Assembly (NCBI GenBank): GCA_029204225.1
Contig: CM055097.1
Location: 67,492,972-67,556,971, forward strand
Source: Diphasiastrum complanatum
Lineage: Eukaryota > Streptophyta > Lycopodiopsida > Lycopodiales > Lycopodiaceae
Direction: 5' to 3'
Length of the DNA stretch: 64,000 nucleotides
Below are positions 23,501 to 38,500 of the stretch, one piece after another. Numbering within the stretch: the first letter of the stretch is position 1; the number at the start of each line of letters is the position of its first letter. The translations under genes were made by a program, and so were the position numbers. The notes under the pieces were generated by a model. It had not been told where the DNA came from. It saw only the letters and a program-made list of their open reading frames with translations, and made no database searches.

Positions 23501-26500
23501 AAAGAAACCTAAAGCAATTCGACGATTTGAACCTAGTTAAGCTGATTATTTCCCTGTGGCCCATTCAAACAAACAAATCAGCCAATTGAAACTGGCCCAT
23601 GAACAATTGTTTCCCAGTGACATGTCCTAGTTCACTCCTAATTGGTGTAGAGGGAGGATATAAGTAGGCCCCTCCAAGAAGTGAGCTTGATCTGGGAGTA
23701 GTAGCTACATGCTGCTGGATTCTCTCCTCTATGGTGAGTTCTTGCTACTGTAAGATCCGATTAATCGAGGTTTGGTTTGATCCACCACCCGTTCCTTATG
23801 TGTCGTTGGACCCCAGCATCCTGGTTTGTTGATCTCGGTGCTCTTGAAAGTATACAATTGGTCTGACCTCAGATCTATGTCCCAATAAGGAGGATAGAAC
23901 GCCTAATCAATGATTGTGAGCTAGGGCCCTCATGGTATTAAGTCATAATTTATAGTTCAGGCCTAAAACCAATGATAGTGGACTTATATGGAACTAGCAG
24001 TGATTCATCGGTCAGTGGCAGATGTGGCCCAATTAGCATGCTGCTGTTGTGTCCCAGTTCACTTCTAGTTGAGGTAGAGCCTTGGGGAGAGTATAAGTAT
24101 GCCCATAGGCCCCTCCAAGAAGTGAGCTTAATCTCAGAGTAGCAGCTACATGTTGCTGGATTGACATCTCTCCTATATGGTGAGTTCTTGTTACTGGTCC
24201 ATAGCTTGGGGCTAGCTCCGATTGATCTAGGAGGTTGGGTTGGTTTGATCCACCATCCATTCCCTATGTGTCTTTGGAACCAGCATCTTAGTTTGTTGGT
24301 CCTGGTGATCTTGAAACATAGCACATGAAAATTCAGATGTGATGTGCATGTGGACAACCAATGATGGGCTGCCACATAGCACATGCACATTCCGTCAAAA
24401 AAAAATTCCAAGAAAAAAAAAACCTTCGCACGTGGTATCACACAAGGGAAAGCCCAACCATCCTTAGGCCTTCCACCCTGGTCAGCGAGGCCCTCGGGAA
24501 TCTGCCTCCCAGGACGGAAGGCCCTCAGATGGGGGCCTTCCCCTCCACATAGGTTGGCTGGGAGCATTGACAGGCTCCATCACTAGCTTCGTCACGGAGA
24601 AATCTCACTTTTTCACTTTAAAATACAACGTAACTCAATGAAAATTCACTTGGATTCATTCTTTCGGCTGAGATGAATCTTATTGCACGCCTCTAGTACT
24701 TTGCAACTTCTATTTAGTACTTCGCAGCCTTCAAGGGCTTTCTAGATTTTGTAAGGCTAGTCTACATGCCTTTATGTATTGTTTTCAACTGCAGCATGGC
24801 ACATTTGAACTTTCTAGCAAGGGATAAAAAAACACACGGAGCACAAACATCCAGTGCAACTGGATAAATTATTTTCGGTTGAAAGGTTTTTGAGTCATTG
24901 GGAAGGCATTCTAGCCAAGATCTCATCTCTTGGTGCCATAGCTGCAAAATAATGCACTTAAAATGCTTTCAGCCACTATAGTTATAAAAGTAATTTAACA
25001 TATTTTTTGGGGTCGACATTTCTTGAAATGGAAAATCGATGCAAAAATTTGAAAATCCTTTTGAGTTTATTGTTTGTCCACTTTTTTTGCAATGCCTGGC
25101 GCCCCGGCGCCTTCTAATTAAAAGCTGAATAATTTTAAATCACATATGTGCTTGCTGAGCAACAGGCAACTGTTTGGAAAGTTTTTATTCATGAACAATC
25201 CTTTCCGGAGTTGTGGCATGTGGCATGGCATGGCCCACCTGGAAAATCCAAGAAAATGGTGCACTCACACTTTGCATGACTCAAATAATATCTCAAAACA
25301 TTACAGGACATAGCTTAATGTACTTGTTAAATGTGTGTGGAAATTACTATTCATCCAAATAACCAATAGTTCATAACACCACTGCACGATCCGGATTGCA
25401 TTCCTTAATTGGGTTTTTCGAGAACATGGATTTTAAAAGAAGAATTGTTAAATTTTTAGTGCTTTTTTTTTGTTTCCTCCCATTGTGAATTTTTTTAGTT
25501 AGTCTCAAATGTTTTTTTCAGCTGTTTTTTTCGTTTTTTTTCTAGTGCATTAGCTGTTTTTTATTATTCTAACAAAAATAAATAGTTAGCGTTCCCAACA
25601 GTTTATTTCAGCTGTTTTTTAGGTTTTTTCAATGTATTAGCTGTTTTTCTAAAAAATTTAACAAAAAAAAAGGTGTTTAAAAAAATAGCATTCGCTGCAT
25701 CTATGGAACTCCATATCCAAAACAAATATCGTGGCCTACCATAAAATGACAACTATGTGCATTCAATTTGCATTCACCAAGTAAGACATCAAAACTTCCT
25801 ACATGATTCAATCCAGCATATTAGCATATTTTCAATCCTCAATAACAACTCCTCAAAACTATTACAAAGAAAATATTCAAAACTAAGGAGAGTATGCAAT
25901 GAGCAGAAAAAAAAAAACTTTTCATTTAAACGACAATCAAAACACAACGTAACTACAATAAAAGGTTGCTAGAATTTATGACTTACTTTCACTAGTATCC
26001 CTTTTTCTAAAACCGAACATGCAGGTAAAGTCTTGGAACTAGTTACTAAGCATATCACAAGTGTTAGACCCAGAAAATACTAAGGCCACAAGCATTGTGA
26101 AACAAGCTTAAATTAGACCCAATGACAATGGAATTTTTAAGTTTCCAGAATCCATACCTCCAATGCTTTTAGCAGCATCCTTAAGGCTGCCTGCAAAATA
26201 CTGCTGCAAAACTTTGAAGCAGACAGTCTTCTCTGTCATTCCTCTTCTCCTCTTATTGACCGTATGCTGATGTATTGAGGGCAGGAAAGTGGTAGCTGAA
26301 TGTGGGGTGTTAAAAGAACCAGCGTCATTCTGTACTTGTGAATGATAGTTCTGTTTGGACATCTTGAAGTCTGATGCTTGCTTGAGCATCCCCTTTGAAT
26401 CATCCATTCCAGAATCAAGCTCTTGCTTGCGTCCTTTCTGACCATGAAGAGGCTCTGTCAAATTTAACATTGCATGCTGGTTCTTTGAACTCACTTGAAG

Positions 26501-29500
26501 CTCCTCTGGGACAATAGGACCTCCCAAAGAAGATGAAAACTGCAGGTTATCTACTAATCGCCCCTCTTGAAAAGATCTTGAGAATGCTCCAGAATCACTT
26601 TCAGAAATTGGTGCTATGATAGAAGATGGCCCCATTGGTACTTTATCTTTAGGAGCACTTGAAGGAGTAAAATCACAAGTTGCTACATTCTGGAATTTTT
26701 CAACAGCTTCCTGGTGGTTGCAGGCCAACTTCTCCTCCCCAAGTTCTTGATCTGTAACCGTACGCAAGCTCCTGCACACTCGTTGCATAGTTATGGAGAT
26801 AGAGTTAAGCAATAGCTGCTGCTCTGCACCAGCAACACAACTAAAAGGCAAAAAGAACTCTAGGATATAGTCATCACTGCCAGTGTGAACGCTCCTGAGC
26901 CTTATTGCAACTGCTGCAATCAAGTTGAACATCCGAGCATAATGTCCAAGGGGATATTCCAATTTTCCAAAAGTTCGTATATCAGCTGCAAAAACTGGCT
27001 GGTTTGATGCAAATGCTTTTCCTGGAACACCCTGCCCCTTTTTCAAGCTATGTTCAGTACATGCCTCTCGAAACCCCCACAGTCGACTGTCATTCACACA
27101 GAAAGGCGCATTGCCTGTAAGTAAGCTGAGAGATTCAGAGACAGCAGTTTTAGAGCAGCCAGTAATTGTACATTTAGCACTTGACTTGGCATATCCTTGC
27201 TCAACACCATCTCTTATGTCCAAACTCCTATGGGGAAGCCATATCTGAGCCATTGGTAAATTGTGGGTCTCACAAACAGCAGTAAGAACTTGCACCATTT
27301 CAGCCAATGTTGCATCCCGGCCTTCTGTTGGTATCTGATAAAAAACAAAAATGCCTCTGAATAAATGATTTGATTGCTGCAAATAATGCAAACAAGGTCC
27401 AATGAGACTTCGTCCTTACAGCCGCAATAGGTAGCCTTTACCTGTGGTGGTAGCAAGTCGTGATCCACTATCGTCGTCAAGTTTACAGCCTGCAGTAAGG
27501 CTTCACATCAAAACTTAAGCACCAGAACCAAAAAAAAAAGGGCTTACAAAATTCTCCGCTATAATTTATAATAAATTAGCCTGGATACGTACATCTGAGT
27601 AGATGTTATGCGCTGATATAACAACTCTCAAAGCTGAACAACTAAAGTACTGATAAAGATGTACAGGTCCACACGATGTGATGCCAAATAAAGTGCTACT
27701 CACTATGCCTAGAATTTCACAAACTACAACATATCAGTCAACAACAATGCTGCAAATAAAACAATACCTTAGAAGCTTCATACCAAAAGGTTTGGAACGT
27801 AGAAAAGAATTCCGAAAAATTTCAAGTATTTGGCCCACTTAAAAACACCGAAGCAATTGTCTCTGGAGCATCGTTTAGGAGAATCCAGCTTTCATGGCTC
27901 AGTTGTTCCCAGATATGGGTTTCCTAGAACAATTTCCTAGCTAGGATTCCCAGCTACAAGTTCCCATCCACAGGTTTCCCAGATACAATTCCCAGCTACA
28001 ATCCAAACCTATGGGGTTTCCAGCATGAATGGCCAGTATTCCAAGCAATCCTTTGTTTTCATATATGGATTCCTTAGCTTTACAGAGACCACTTTAGAGC
28101 TATTGGGGAGTTTCAAAAAAACAAAAAAAGACATTTCTGCTGAATTTTTTGCAAAACAAAAATTTGTGTGGAACACATACAGAACAGCATTCCAATACTT
28201 GAGATGAAGGTATCATTCTTTGGGACAAAACGCTGGTCTGGAGCTGTAGGTCAATTTGGTGCCACGTGTCAATATCCTATTGGGGTGAGGTGACGCTTTG
28301 TTAAGGACTCCCGTCAATTTGCACAACTAATGCGTGTCGTTGGTCAGGTGTGACCGGTTTGGTCAGAGGTGACCCCACCTGGACCATGTATATAGAGGTG
28401 GATTTTCCAAGAGCTTGTCATTCATTCTCTCCTGGAGAAAGAAGAGCTCTTCCACTAGTGGTTAGATGGGGGCGATAATCTAGGCCTAAGGATGTAGGCA
28501 GGTGAGGGTCGAGGGTACAGTACAGTGGTATGGAACGTCGGGGCTTATTGGAGATCCAAGCTTGCTTGATGGTAGTCTATGGCTCCAATGCACAAGGGAG
28601 ACGTGGCAGTACCTCTATGGTTGGGCGGTAATGGAATTGAGGAGAGAGGGATGGGTGGAGATTTTACTTCCACAGCCTGTACCTGCAACAAGTACAAGCC
28701 TGTGGAGTACATCCCCTTCTTGACCTCCCTCCATCCTCCTTGCTCCAAGCCACTTGCATAGCAAAAATATCAATATTGCATTGGGGAGTGTTTCCAGCGA
28801 AACGGGTAGGTTTAATATCTTTGTCTTCTGGATAGAGTGGAGGTAACATAGGATGAACAGCAGAAGACGGATAAGGTGGAGCATATTGCGAGGAAGACGC
28901 ATAACCACCAGCTACCATCATCGCTCGCATCTCTACGACGGTCTTTTCCACACTATATATGCGTGCTTGCACAGAAGGGGAAGTACTAGCAGGCGAACGG
29001 GCAGGCACTTTAGGCGGATTATGGCAGGACTAAGCACAGGGCTAGTGGTGATGGAAGAGCAACGGGTGGACTGAGTGGAATATCAACTCTATCATCTTCC
29101 ATTATGAAACAAAAACAGAGACAGCACGGAATCAAGCTAGAAATTGCAATTATTGAAACACAGTCAGGAAAAAAGGAATGTTCAGCCTATTAACAATTTA
29201 GAACTGAAAGAGACAAAAGGCAACTAGAAAGTAACAAAGCCAAGGACAAGTTGTACTTCCCTTGCGTCCTACGCTGTGTAGGAAAGCAAGAGTCAAGTCA
29301 CCAAGATCTAGTTATCAATCAATCTCCACAAAAAACAAGAGAGAAGAGGCTGGGCGCCCAACTCTAAGAGAGAGAGAGAGAGAAAAAACAGCAACAAGAG
29401 CAATGGAGAGCAATGGCAGTTGCATGCTACCAGTCCTCACACTGGGCTAGGAGGGGCTTACTCTATATCAGGGAGTAGGCAAGGTTAGGTGGATCAGTTA

Positions 29501-32500
29501 GTGTTTGCCCTACTTGACATAAAGAGTAGATTCGCTAGGACTATTAGTAAACCCTCGATCACAAAAGTAGGCATGTATCTTTTGATACCACATCCTCGGA
29601 GCTTGCTTCAGTCCATAAAGTGCCTTCTTGAGAAGACAAACTTTATCTTCTTGGTCTTCAACAAAAAAACCAGCAGGTTGTTGAAGGTACACTTCCTCAT
29701 TAAGATCACCATTGAGGAATGTTGTCTTTATGTCAAGTTGCCACAAAAGCCAACCAAAGTGGGCAGCCAAAGAGGTTACTACCCTCACGGTAATCATCCG
29801 AGCAGTAGGAGAAAAAGTCTCCTCATAATCAATCCCCTTTTGCTGAGCATAGCCTTTGGCAACGGCCTTGCCTTGTACCTTTCAATGGTGCCATCTGCCT
29901 TATACTTGATTTTCTATACCCATTTAGAACCAATTGCCTTCTTCCCATGAGGAAGATCAACAAGAACCCTTCCATGAATAGAATAAGATGCATCATCCGC
30001 ACATTGTACCTTACTTCCATTTTGCACTTTCACTAATTTAGTGAATGCTTCTTTGCGAGAAGTCATATGACGAGTAGCACCACTATCAATCATCCATTCA
30101 ATGGGCTGAAAATCAGCAACTTGCAAAACAGAACCTGAATTCCTCATAGATGTAGAAGTACTAGTAGAAGCAATATTAGACATAAAAGCATAGTCTTGGT
30201 TGTAGAGATCACCACTAGCTTCAAGGTCTTGCTCCAAAGTAGCAAGTGAAGCGCTAGTATCAATTCCTTTACTCTCCTCTTTCGCAAGCTTCTTCTTACA
30301 ATCCTTATACCTTTTGCAATAATGGCACTTCCCTTTCTTCTTTTGAGTGTTGACATTTTGACCTCCAACGGGCTTTTGCTCATCCTTGGAAGGAGGATTC
30401 CCCTTTCCTCTTGCCTTGCCTTTTCCCTTGCCTTTCGTGAAGAAAGCTTGATCTTGTTGAGTGTCACCCGCAAAGTTTTGCCTTGTTTGCTCCTCTTGAA
30501 GAAGCAGCCCAACAAGTTCATCAAAGGAGAGTTGTTGTCCACTAAGACAGATACTCAAAAATGAAACAAATGGAAGATAAGATGAAGGTAATGAGTTGAG
30601 AGTAATGGAGACAAATTGAGCATCCTCAATTATCTCATCAATATTGAGAAGCTCCTCACGAAGATCCTTGATCTTCGTCAAGTGATTGGTCACTTGATCC
30701 CCTTCTTGCATCTTCAACAAAGAAAGCTGATTTCTAAGATACACCACTCTTGCTGGATTTTTGACTCTATACATAGTATAAAGTGTATCCCACGCACTTT
30801 TAGATGTCTTACAAGACCTAATATGAGGTAAGATAGATCGTTTCACAGCAAGAGCAACCATAGAATGTGCTTGTGCATCCCTTCTATCCCACTTCTTTTG
30901 TTCTTCCGAAGATGTAGAAGATGATGTTGATGATAATGATCCACGAGGTGTAAGAGGTGCCAAAGATGGAGGCCTTTCCTCATCACCAATGCATAACATA
31001 ACATGAAGTAACATCTCGAAAGAGAAAACTGCAACTCGATGTCCGAACTTCATGTCACCAAATAAACTTCACACCGAAGTAGTCGAAATCTCATCCCCAA
31101 TCATGTCCAACATATAAAAGGAAAAGAATGCGTAATAATGAAGCATCAAGTCGAAGGGTGAGGATTTGCATGCTCCATCCGAAATAGGGAATCATCATAA
31201 ACTCGGCAATAAGTCGAAACATGGACTTGTAATCCATCATAGGCTCCCACATCATTCAAAAATACTTCTTACCATAAGGACAATTAAAAAGAGTACCAAA
31301 CTCTTTTGGCATCACATCCTCCCGAACCTTACCATCAATGACTTGCTCACATAGAATAGGCAATGTACCAACATCATGATGAAGAGTAAGTGTAGAACCA
31401 AAAAAATCAGCAAGAGGTACTGATTTTAAAGAGGCATGTGCCTTTCCTTCATGGTAAGACATTTCTTTGCTGTCCTGCAAAGTCTCCAATAGCCGACAAG
31501 GAACTGTTATGGGCTGTTCAACACTTTGTTGCCCAAAGTGTTCCCAACATGGACCATGTTGACCATAATCTTCCGCAGGCTGTTCCTGAAGCATAATGGA
31601 CTGCTCATGATGTAAAATGGGCTGTAAATGACCAAAAGAAGATGACTGACCCTACTGTCCAACGTCTTCATCATAAAAATTTGGCAAACTATCAAGAGAT
31701 GCATCAATGATGGCGTCATCAAAGCTGTCCCTCGAAGAGGCACGGGATGACATAGAAGATTTTTCAAATACTGAAAAATTCTCTCCAAACAAATGCTCAC
31801 TCTTAACACCTTGAACAAAAGTACTAATTGACACATGTTGACTCCCTCCTCGATTAGTACAAAAAGGTTCCAAAGAGTGCTTGAATTTTTCAGCCTTTGC
31901 TAAAACATCAAATTGAAAAGGTTTCGCATGAAACTTTTCACTAATGCATCTATCATATGCATCAACTTGCGGTGACTTTCAAAAAGAAGATTGTTTCAAC
32001 ATCTACTCAATGTATCGTTGTTGAGAGATGAAGATTCCAGCCCCATGTGGAAGATTAGAAACCAAGTGTGGTTCTTCATGAGTGAGTTGTACTCCTCTTG
32101 CATCGCATCCTCCCAACATTTTACTCCTCTGGCCTGCTCATAAAAACAGGTTCTACTGCACCATCCTCAATAGGAATAAGAGCAAAATCAGAAAAATCAG
32201 CAAATTTTACTGATTTAGTAGAGGCACGAGTCATCCCTTCATAGAAATGATCCACTTTGTTGTCCTGCAAATTCTGCAACAACCATTTAGGGACTGGTTT
32301 GGGCTGTCTAACAGCCTTACCTTTGTCAACACTTTGCTGTCCAAAGTGTTCCAAACTTGGACCTTGCTGTCCAATCTCTTCAACAGGCTGCTCTTCACCA
32401 TAAATAGGTTCTTCTTGATGAACTATGGGCTGCAAAATTGAAGGAGTAGTGGGCTGTCCACTAGAAGTAGATGGCAGTCCCTTCTCTTCATGATTAGATG

Positions 32501-35500
32501 GCAAAACCAAATCTAGAAATATTTCAACATATGCATCATGGGGGAAGTCCCCTTTCATGACATGAGTGGGCGCAACATCATAGGAGGTCTTTTCATCAAA
32601 ATGAACATCACGACTCACTATGATTTTATTAGTATCCATATTAAACAACCTATAGCCCTTGCTTTCACTACTATAGCCAACAAATATGCATTTAACTCCT
32701 TTATCATCAAGCTTGGTTCTTAGCTTATCGGGAATGAAAGCATATAAGTCGTGCAACCAAAGATGCGTAAGTGAGAAACAGTAGGCTTCTTACCATACCA
32801 AACTTCATAAGGAGTTAATACCTTCAAGGCTTTAGTAGGACACCGATTACTAATGTAAGCCGCCGTTATAACCGCTTCAGCCCAAAACTTGTGAGGTAGG
32901 CCCTTTGCCTTGAGCATGCATCGAGCCATCTCCATGATAGTGCGATTCTTTCTTTCGGCAACACCATTTTGTTGAGGTGTGTAAGGGGTTGTCATTTAAT
33001 GATGGATACCTTTGCTTTGAAGATAAGTACCGAACGTATTCTTTATATATTCCCCTCCTCGGTCGGTACGTAAGATCTTCAAAGAGTGCCAAACTGGTTT
33101 TCTAACATTGCTAGAAAATCCTTAAAGCGTTGAAAAACTTCAGATTTTGCCTTCATAGGATAAATCCATGTAAATCTTGAAAGGTCATCAATAAAAGTAA
33201 CAAAGTACTTACACCTTCCAATGGATTCGGTCCTCATTGGACCACATACATCACTATGAACCAAATGAAATTTGCCATCAACTCTAATAGTTCCATCAAT
33301 TGGAAAAGCTTGCCTTTGAAATTTTCCAAGTATGCATCCTTCGCATACATGTCCTTCGGGATGCTCACATTTAGGAATGTCTTCAACCATATTGAATCTC
33401 TTCAACATCTTCAAGCTAGCAAAGTTGAGATGTCCAAACCTAGAATGCCATTATTCAGCCAACTCCAAAGAATGTGAACTTGATGCAACAAGACAAAAAG
33501 ATGATGAAGCTCTTCGCTCATAGGTATCCATAAGGAACAATCCACCATGTAATGTTCCCGAAGCAATGATCATAAGAGATCTCCCTAGGTCTTTGATAAG
33601 ACATTTGTTTTCTTTGAATTCCACAACCAATCCTTGGTTCATAATTGTAGAGACTGAAATGAGATTCTTTTTCATTTTTGGAACATAAAGTACATTTCGA
33701 ATGTACTTCTCCTCACCATTGGGTAAGATAATGGGGATCACTCCAATACCTTTGATAGGATAAGAGGTGTTATCAACACCTTGAACTTTGCTTCCATCAT
33801 GCACTTTCACAAGCTTTGTGAAAACTTCTTTGTTATAAGTCATATGGCGTGTGGCACCGCTATCAATCACCCAATCAATAGTTGAAAAAACAGCAACTTG
33901 TAAAGCTGAAGATGAGCTGTTTTCTGCTGAAAAACCAGCAAGATTTGAAGTGGCAAAAATCTTCTCTTGAGGAGAGATGAGATTATTAGTGACAAAAGCA
34001 TAATCATTATTGAAAAAAGATTATCCTCCTTTCCAAATTGTAAGACAAAATCTACTCAAAGGGCAGCAACCTCAAAAGGAAATTATGAGCACAATAGATT
34101 GCAATACTCCACATGCAATTTGCTCAACAAGTAATGAAATAGGTGGCTGATTTCTGCACAAAAAAACAAAATGCTCACAAATAGGTAGACTTCGAATGAA
34201 GCCAAAACCAAAACCAGAAATTTGTGGCTAAAAAGAGTGCACACTATGTGCATATAGAGCTGATGGTAGCGCCCTACTCCAAGCTCACCAACAGGGAAAT
34301 TTCAGCAAGAAATGTGTCCAAAACACATGTATCTTCATTTAAGAAGTAAATCTGAAATTTTCAGCATGTAATTGAGTCAAGATCACATGCAATTGGTTTA
34401 AGCATGGGCGCCCTACTGCTAGCTCTCAAATAGGTGAAGATGCCCTGCAATTTCTTGCAAAAAAGCTATAAGAAGATAAACAGATTCTTTTCCTGCAAAA
34501 ATCAACAGCTTGATGATTTTCTGCAACCAAAAGGGGAAGAAGGTAGCTTCCTATTAGGCGCCCTCCTGCAAGCAATATGATCACCTAAAGGGCTCTGATA
34601 CCATGTAGGAAATAGAAGCCTAAGGATCCAGGATCTTAACTATTCAATCACACAAAGCATTCTCATATGAAAGAGAGAGATGGCTAGAAACCCTCTTGTA
34701 GAAACTCGTGGACAGCCAAGGAGAATAGTCAATATTGCTTACAAAAGTGTCTCATACAAATGGGATGCACACATATATATAGTCCAAGATGACTATCTAA
34801 CTTCATGACTATTGGCTATCCAACTACATGACTATTGGCTTTCCAACTACTTGACTATTGACTATCCAACTTTCTATAAGTTACATAGAAAGAATAAGGT
34901 ACCTCCAATATGTCAAGTTGGGATACTTAATGTCACAATTAGGCCTAGTGGACCCATGAGTCCCTACCAAGTTAATTTCATACTAACTTAGCTAACTCTA
35001 AGTTTAGTAGGCGTAATATAATAAATGACCATGGTTACACAACTCTCGACCTTTTGGGTCAAAGTAACCTATGGTAATGTAAGCAATTCCATTTACATTC
35101 CAACATTACTAAATGTAGGGCACCCCCAAAAGTCAAGATAGGGCCCCTAAACAAAATTAGACCCCTAAGGACCCACGAGTCAGTACATGACCAAAATTGG
35201 GTCCAACTGAACTCAAGACAAACTTAAGATGACCTAAATAACTAAATACCCATGGTTATACTAATCTCGACCTTTTGGGTCAAAGTAACCTATGGATTAA
35301 CTTTAGCATAGTCATTTATTTCTAACACGCTGGTACAAAAGTCGGTAAAGAACTTTTTTTAGGCACCAAATCGGCTTGAAAGTCGAAAAAAACAGGAAAA
35401 TAGCGGGCTGTTTGACGTCGAATTTCTTCCAAACGGCAAAAGCTTTTCACGAACAGTCAATTGGCAGTAGGTCGCCCTCCTACTAGGCCCAATCTGAAAC

Positions 35501-38500
35501 CTTAACAGCAGAAATCGGAGATAAATCGGAGAAGTTATGTCCAATCCAAAAATCTGACCTGTTCTTTGCTTGAAAACCGACTTTTTAGTGAAACAGAGGC
35601 AAATTTGCTCCAAAACCGGCGTATGATGGCTCTATAGGATCGCTATGGATACTAGGAACATGCTCCCAAATTCTGATCAGGATCTGAGAAGGTTCCGAAA
35701 AGTTATGAGCGGAAAACCTTCAAAAAAAATGCGTTGGCGCTGTAGGAACAAAGTATGCCCAATTTTCCCTGCTAGAAATCGTTGAAACAACTCTGAAAAA
35801 ATGTGTAAATCAGCACTGGAACAGTAGGAAACGATTGCTCACAAATCCCTACAAATTTGGATCCATTTCCCTCTTTTTCAGCGATGGAAATTTGCTACAG
35901 AAGGGCGATGGAGCATCTGAATTTTTTTACCAAGTTTTTTCTCCCTCAAACGGGTGTTTGTGGGCTCCCTGTATGCTGGAACAGCAGTGCTGGAGGCCCA
36001 CCTTTCTTCTCCAATCTGTCTCCCACGTTTTCTCCCTCCAAAATCCTTCAAAAATAAGCAAAATCTAACAATTTCTACACTTTCTCTCTCTAGAACGAGG
36101 CTCTGATACCGATTGTCACAAGCCAGTCTCTCCAAGCTCGTGAATCCTAGAAGCTGGTGTGTAGAATGAACCTCCCAACCATAGGCACCCCCTCTTTGAG
36201 TCCTTCTACCTGCTATTCCCGTCAGCTGGCACATGGCATCCACCTGTGGGTGATCAGTCCATATGGCATGCATGGCCCCTGTGACCTGTGAATACTGAGT
36301 GACTCATAGGGTACCACCCCCGTGCCCCGCCAAAGACCTGTGACCCTCTTGGTCACCCCGACTACTTGCCGGCTAGCATCTCGTCACTGACAGCTAGGGT
36401 CCCGACGGTCAAGACACACCGCATCTCTGACAACTTGTCAGGCGGCCACACCGGGTCACTGCTCGTGACGCACCGGTCCCAACTTGGGACAGATGTCCTC
36501 CTCGGTAACCGGCCCTTGCCAATACTTGGCCTCGGGCCCTCTGGTGACCGGCCGTGCCAAGGTCATGATAGAGTCGTAACTGGACTCTAACACCATATGC
36601 CTGCTAGGTGGCACCTATAAGGCCCGCCACCTAGTAAGGCCTTATAGGAAAGGAAAAGGATGTGCGTGGGGGGCATCGGCTCCATTCTCATCATTGAGGA
36701 GCTTGTTTTGGCCTAGCTTCCTTGAGTAAGAGCTTTCAAGTTCCCTTGGCCACTTTTTCACCAAGCTCTTGCCGTATTTTCTTTCGAACTTACCTTAGTG
36801 CGCTATGGACCCCGCCATACCCTCAGGTGAAGGACCGTCCTCACCACCTCCTCCTCCTGAGCTAGACACGGCTCAACTTGTACAGGCCCTTAATTCTTCA
36901 TAGAACCAAATCTTGAAATGCAGTCTAGTCCTGTCACGGCCGAGCAAGAGTGGCGTTCTTCAACCCGCTCACGGTACGCAATCATGTATCCCATGTTTGA
37001 CCCGGAATTCTTTTTGGGAGAAAAGGAGGACCGGCATCCCAATGTGGTACTTTCTTGGTTGGATCGGTAGAACAGTCACTTTTCAATGCATGATTCACCT
37101 GATAGCACAAAGATCGCTACTGCCCTCACGTTCTTACACGACAAGGCATATACATGGTGGCAGGATCGGCTGGTACCCCTACCACTTGGGGCGCCTTCCA
37201 GGAAGCCTTTAAAACGGCTTTCCTCCCAATCCTTGTGATTTTGAGCATTGGCGGCGTTTCGCCCCCATGCAGATGGGTAGTAGGCCTTTAGACGCCTACA
37301 TCCAGGAGTTCCAGGAAGTCTTACCCCGATTTGCTTCGCAAATCGACGTTGTCTTAATAAAGTTACATTTTATTTTGAGGCTTCCAAAAGAATTTCAACT
37401 AGAAGTGTGGCGCAACCAATCGCAGACTATCAAAGATGTAAATCGCTTTGTGAAAATCTTCAATGACGCCCATTTAGATTCCTGAAAGGAGCAAATTTTG
37501 CCCAAGGCTGAGCAAAAGGAAAAAAAAAAAATTCAAGAAGCGGGGTAAAGACAAGACGGACACCGGTTTCTAGGGCGAGAAAAAGCTAGATCGTGCTGCT
37601 TATGACAAGGCAAGGATCGTGTTTCAAAAGATTGCCCAAAGAAACAAAAGAAATCTAGAGGGCAACCTAAATCTTTTAAGGCCCCAAGTGACTAATTTTT
37701 TTGTTGAACTTAAAGGCGATGTGGATATGCCTTCTCATCCTGTTGTATCTGCTTTAGAAGTTGTTAAATGTTTGAAAGACTCTAAGTATAAAGTTTATCT
37801 TTGATTTTTGAACGATAAAGTCTATGTTGATGATCATGTTGTATAGAGTCTAAATATTGATTTATCGCAAATGCCTTTGAATAGAACCAACCTCTTTGAA
37901 TAAGTCTAGTTCACCTGTAGGAAGGCTTTATAACAAACTTAGGCAAGAATTTAGCAATGTTTTTCCTGAAAAACTACTTGATGGCCTACCTCCCCAAAGG
38001 AGTCTTGACCATTAGATAGAGTTACTTCCCAATAGCAAGCCTGTATCCCTTTTGCCATACAGGGTTAGCACTAAGGAAAATGAAATTTCTAGGCAGTTAC
38101 AAGAACTTCTTAGGATGGGCCACATTCGGCCTAGTAAGTCCCCTTGGGGAGCACCAATCCTTTTGGTTAGTAAAAAGGATGGAGCCACACGTTTGTGTGG
38201 CGATTTTAAAAAATGAAATAAGTTAACCATCAAGAACAGATATCCCTTACCTAGGATGGATGATCTAATGTATTGTTTGAATGGAGCTAAGTATTTCTCC
38301 AAGATTGACCTTAGATCTGGATACTATCAGATAAGGATTAGGAACGAGGATGTTCCTAAGACTAGTTTTTTAACTAGATACGGTCATTATGAGTTTTTAG
38401 TTACCTTTTGGACTCAAAAATGCTCATGCCACTTTCCAATAGATGATAAACGATGTTCTTCGTCCATATCTGGGAAAGTTTGTGGTAGTGTACTTGATTT

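Larger units (their letters stand above)
18995..26157 (-). other. NLP intron 3 (7.2 kb)
   Basis: GTATGG donor at 26157 and TGCAG acceptor at 18995. Contents are a 79-bp CT array, a plus-strand LINE ORF1 remnant, a second CT array, LTR-like duplicated segments around 23.6-24.3 kb, and otherwise AT-rich DNA without recognisable genes. The two CT arrays would be GA-rich in the pre-mRNA. Confidence 0.9.
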
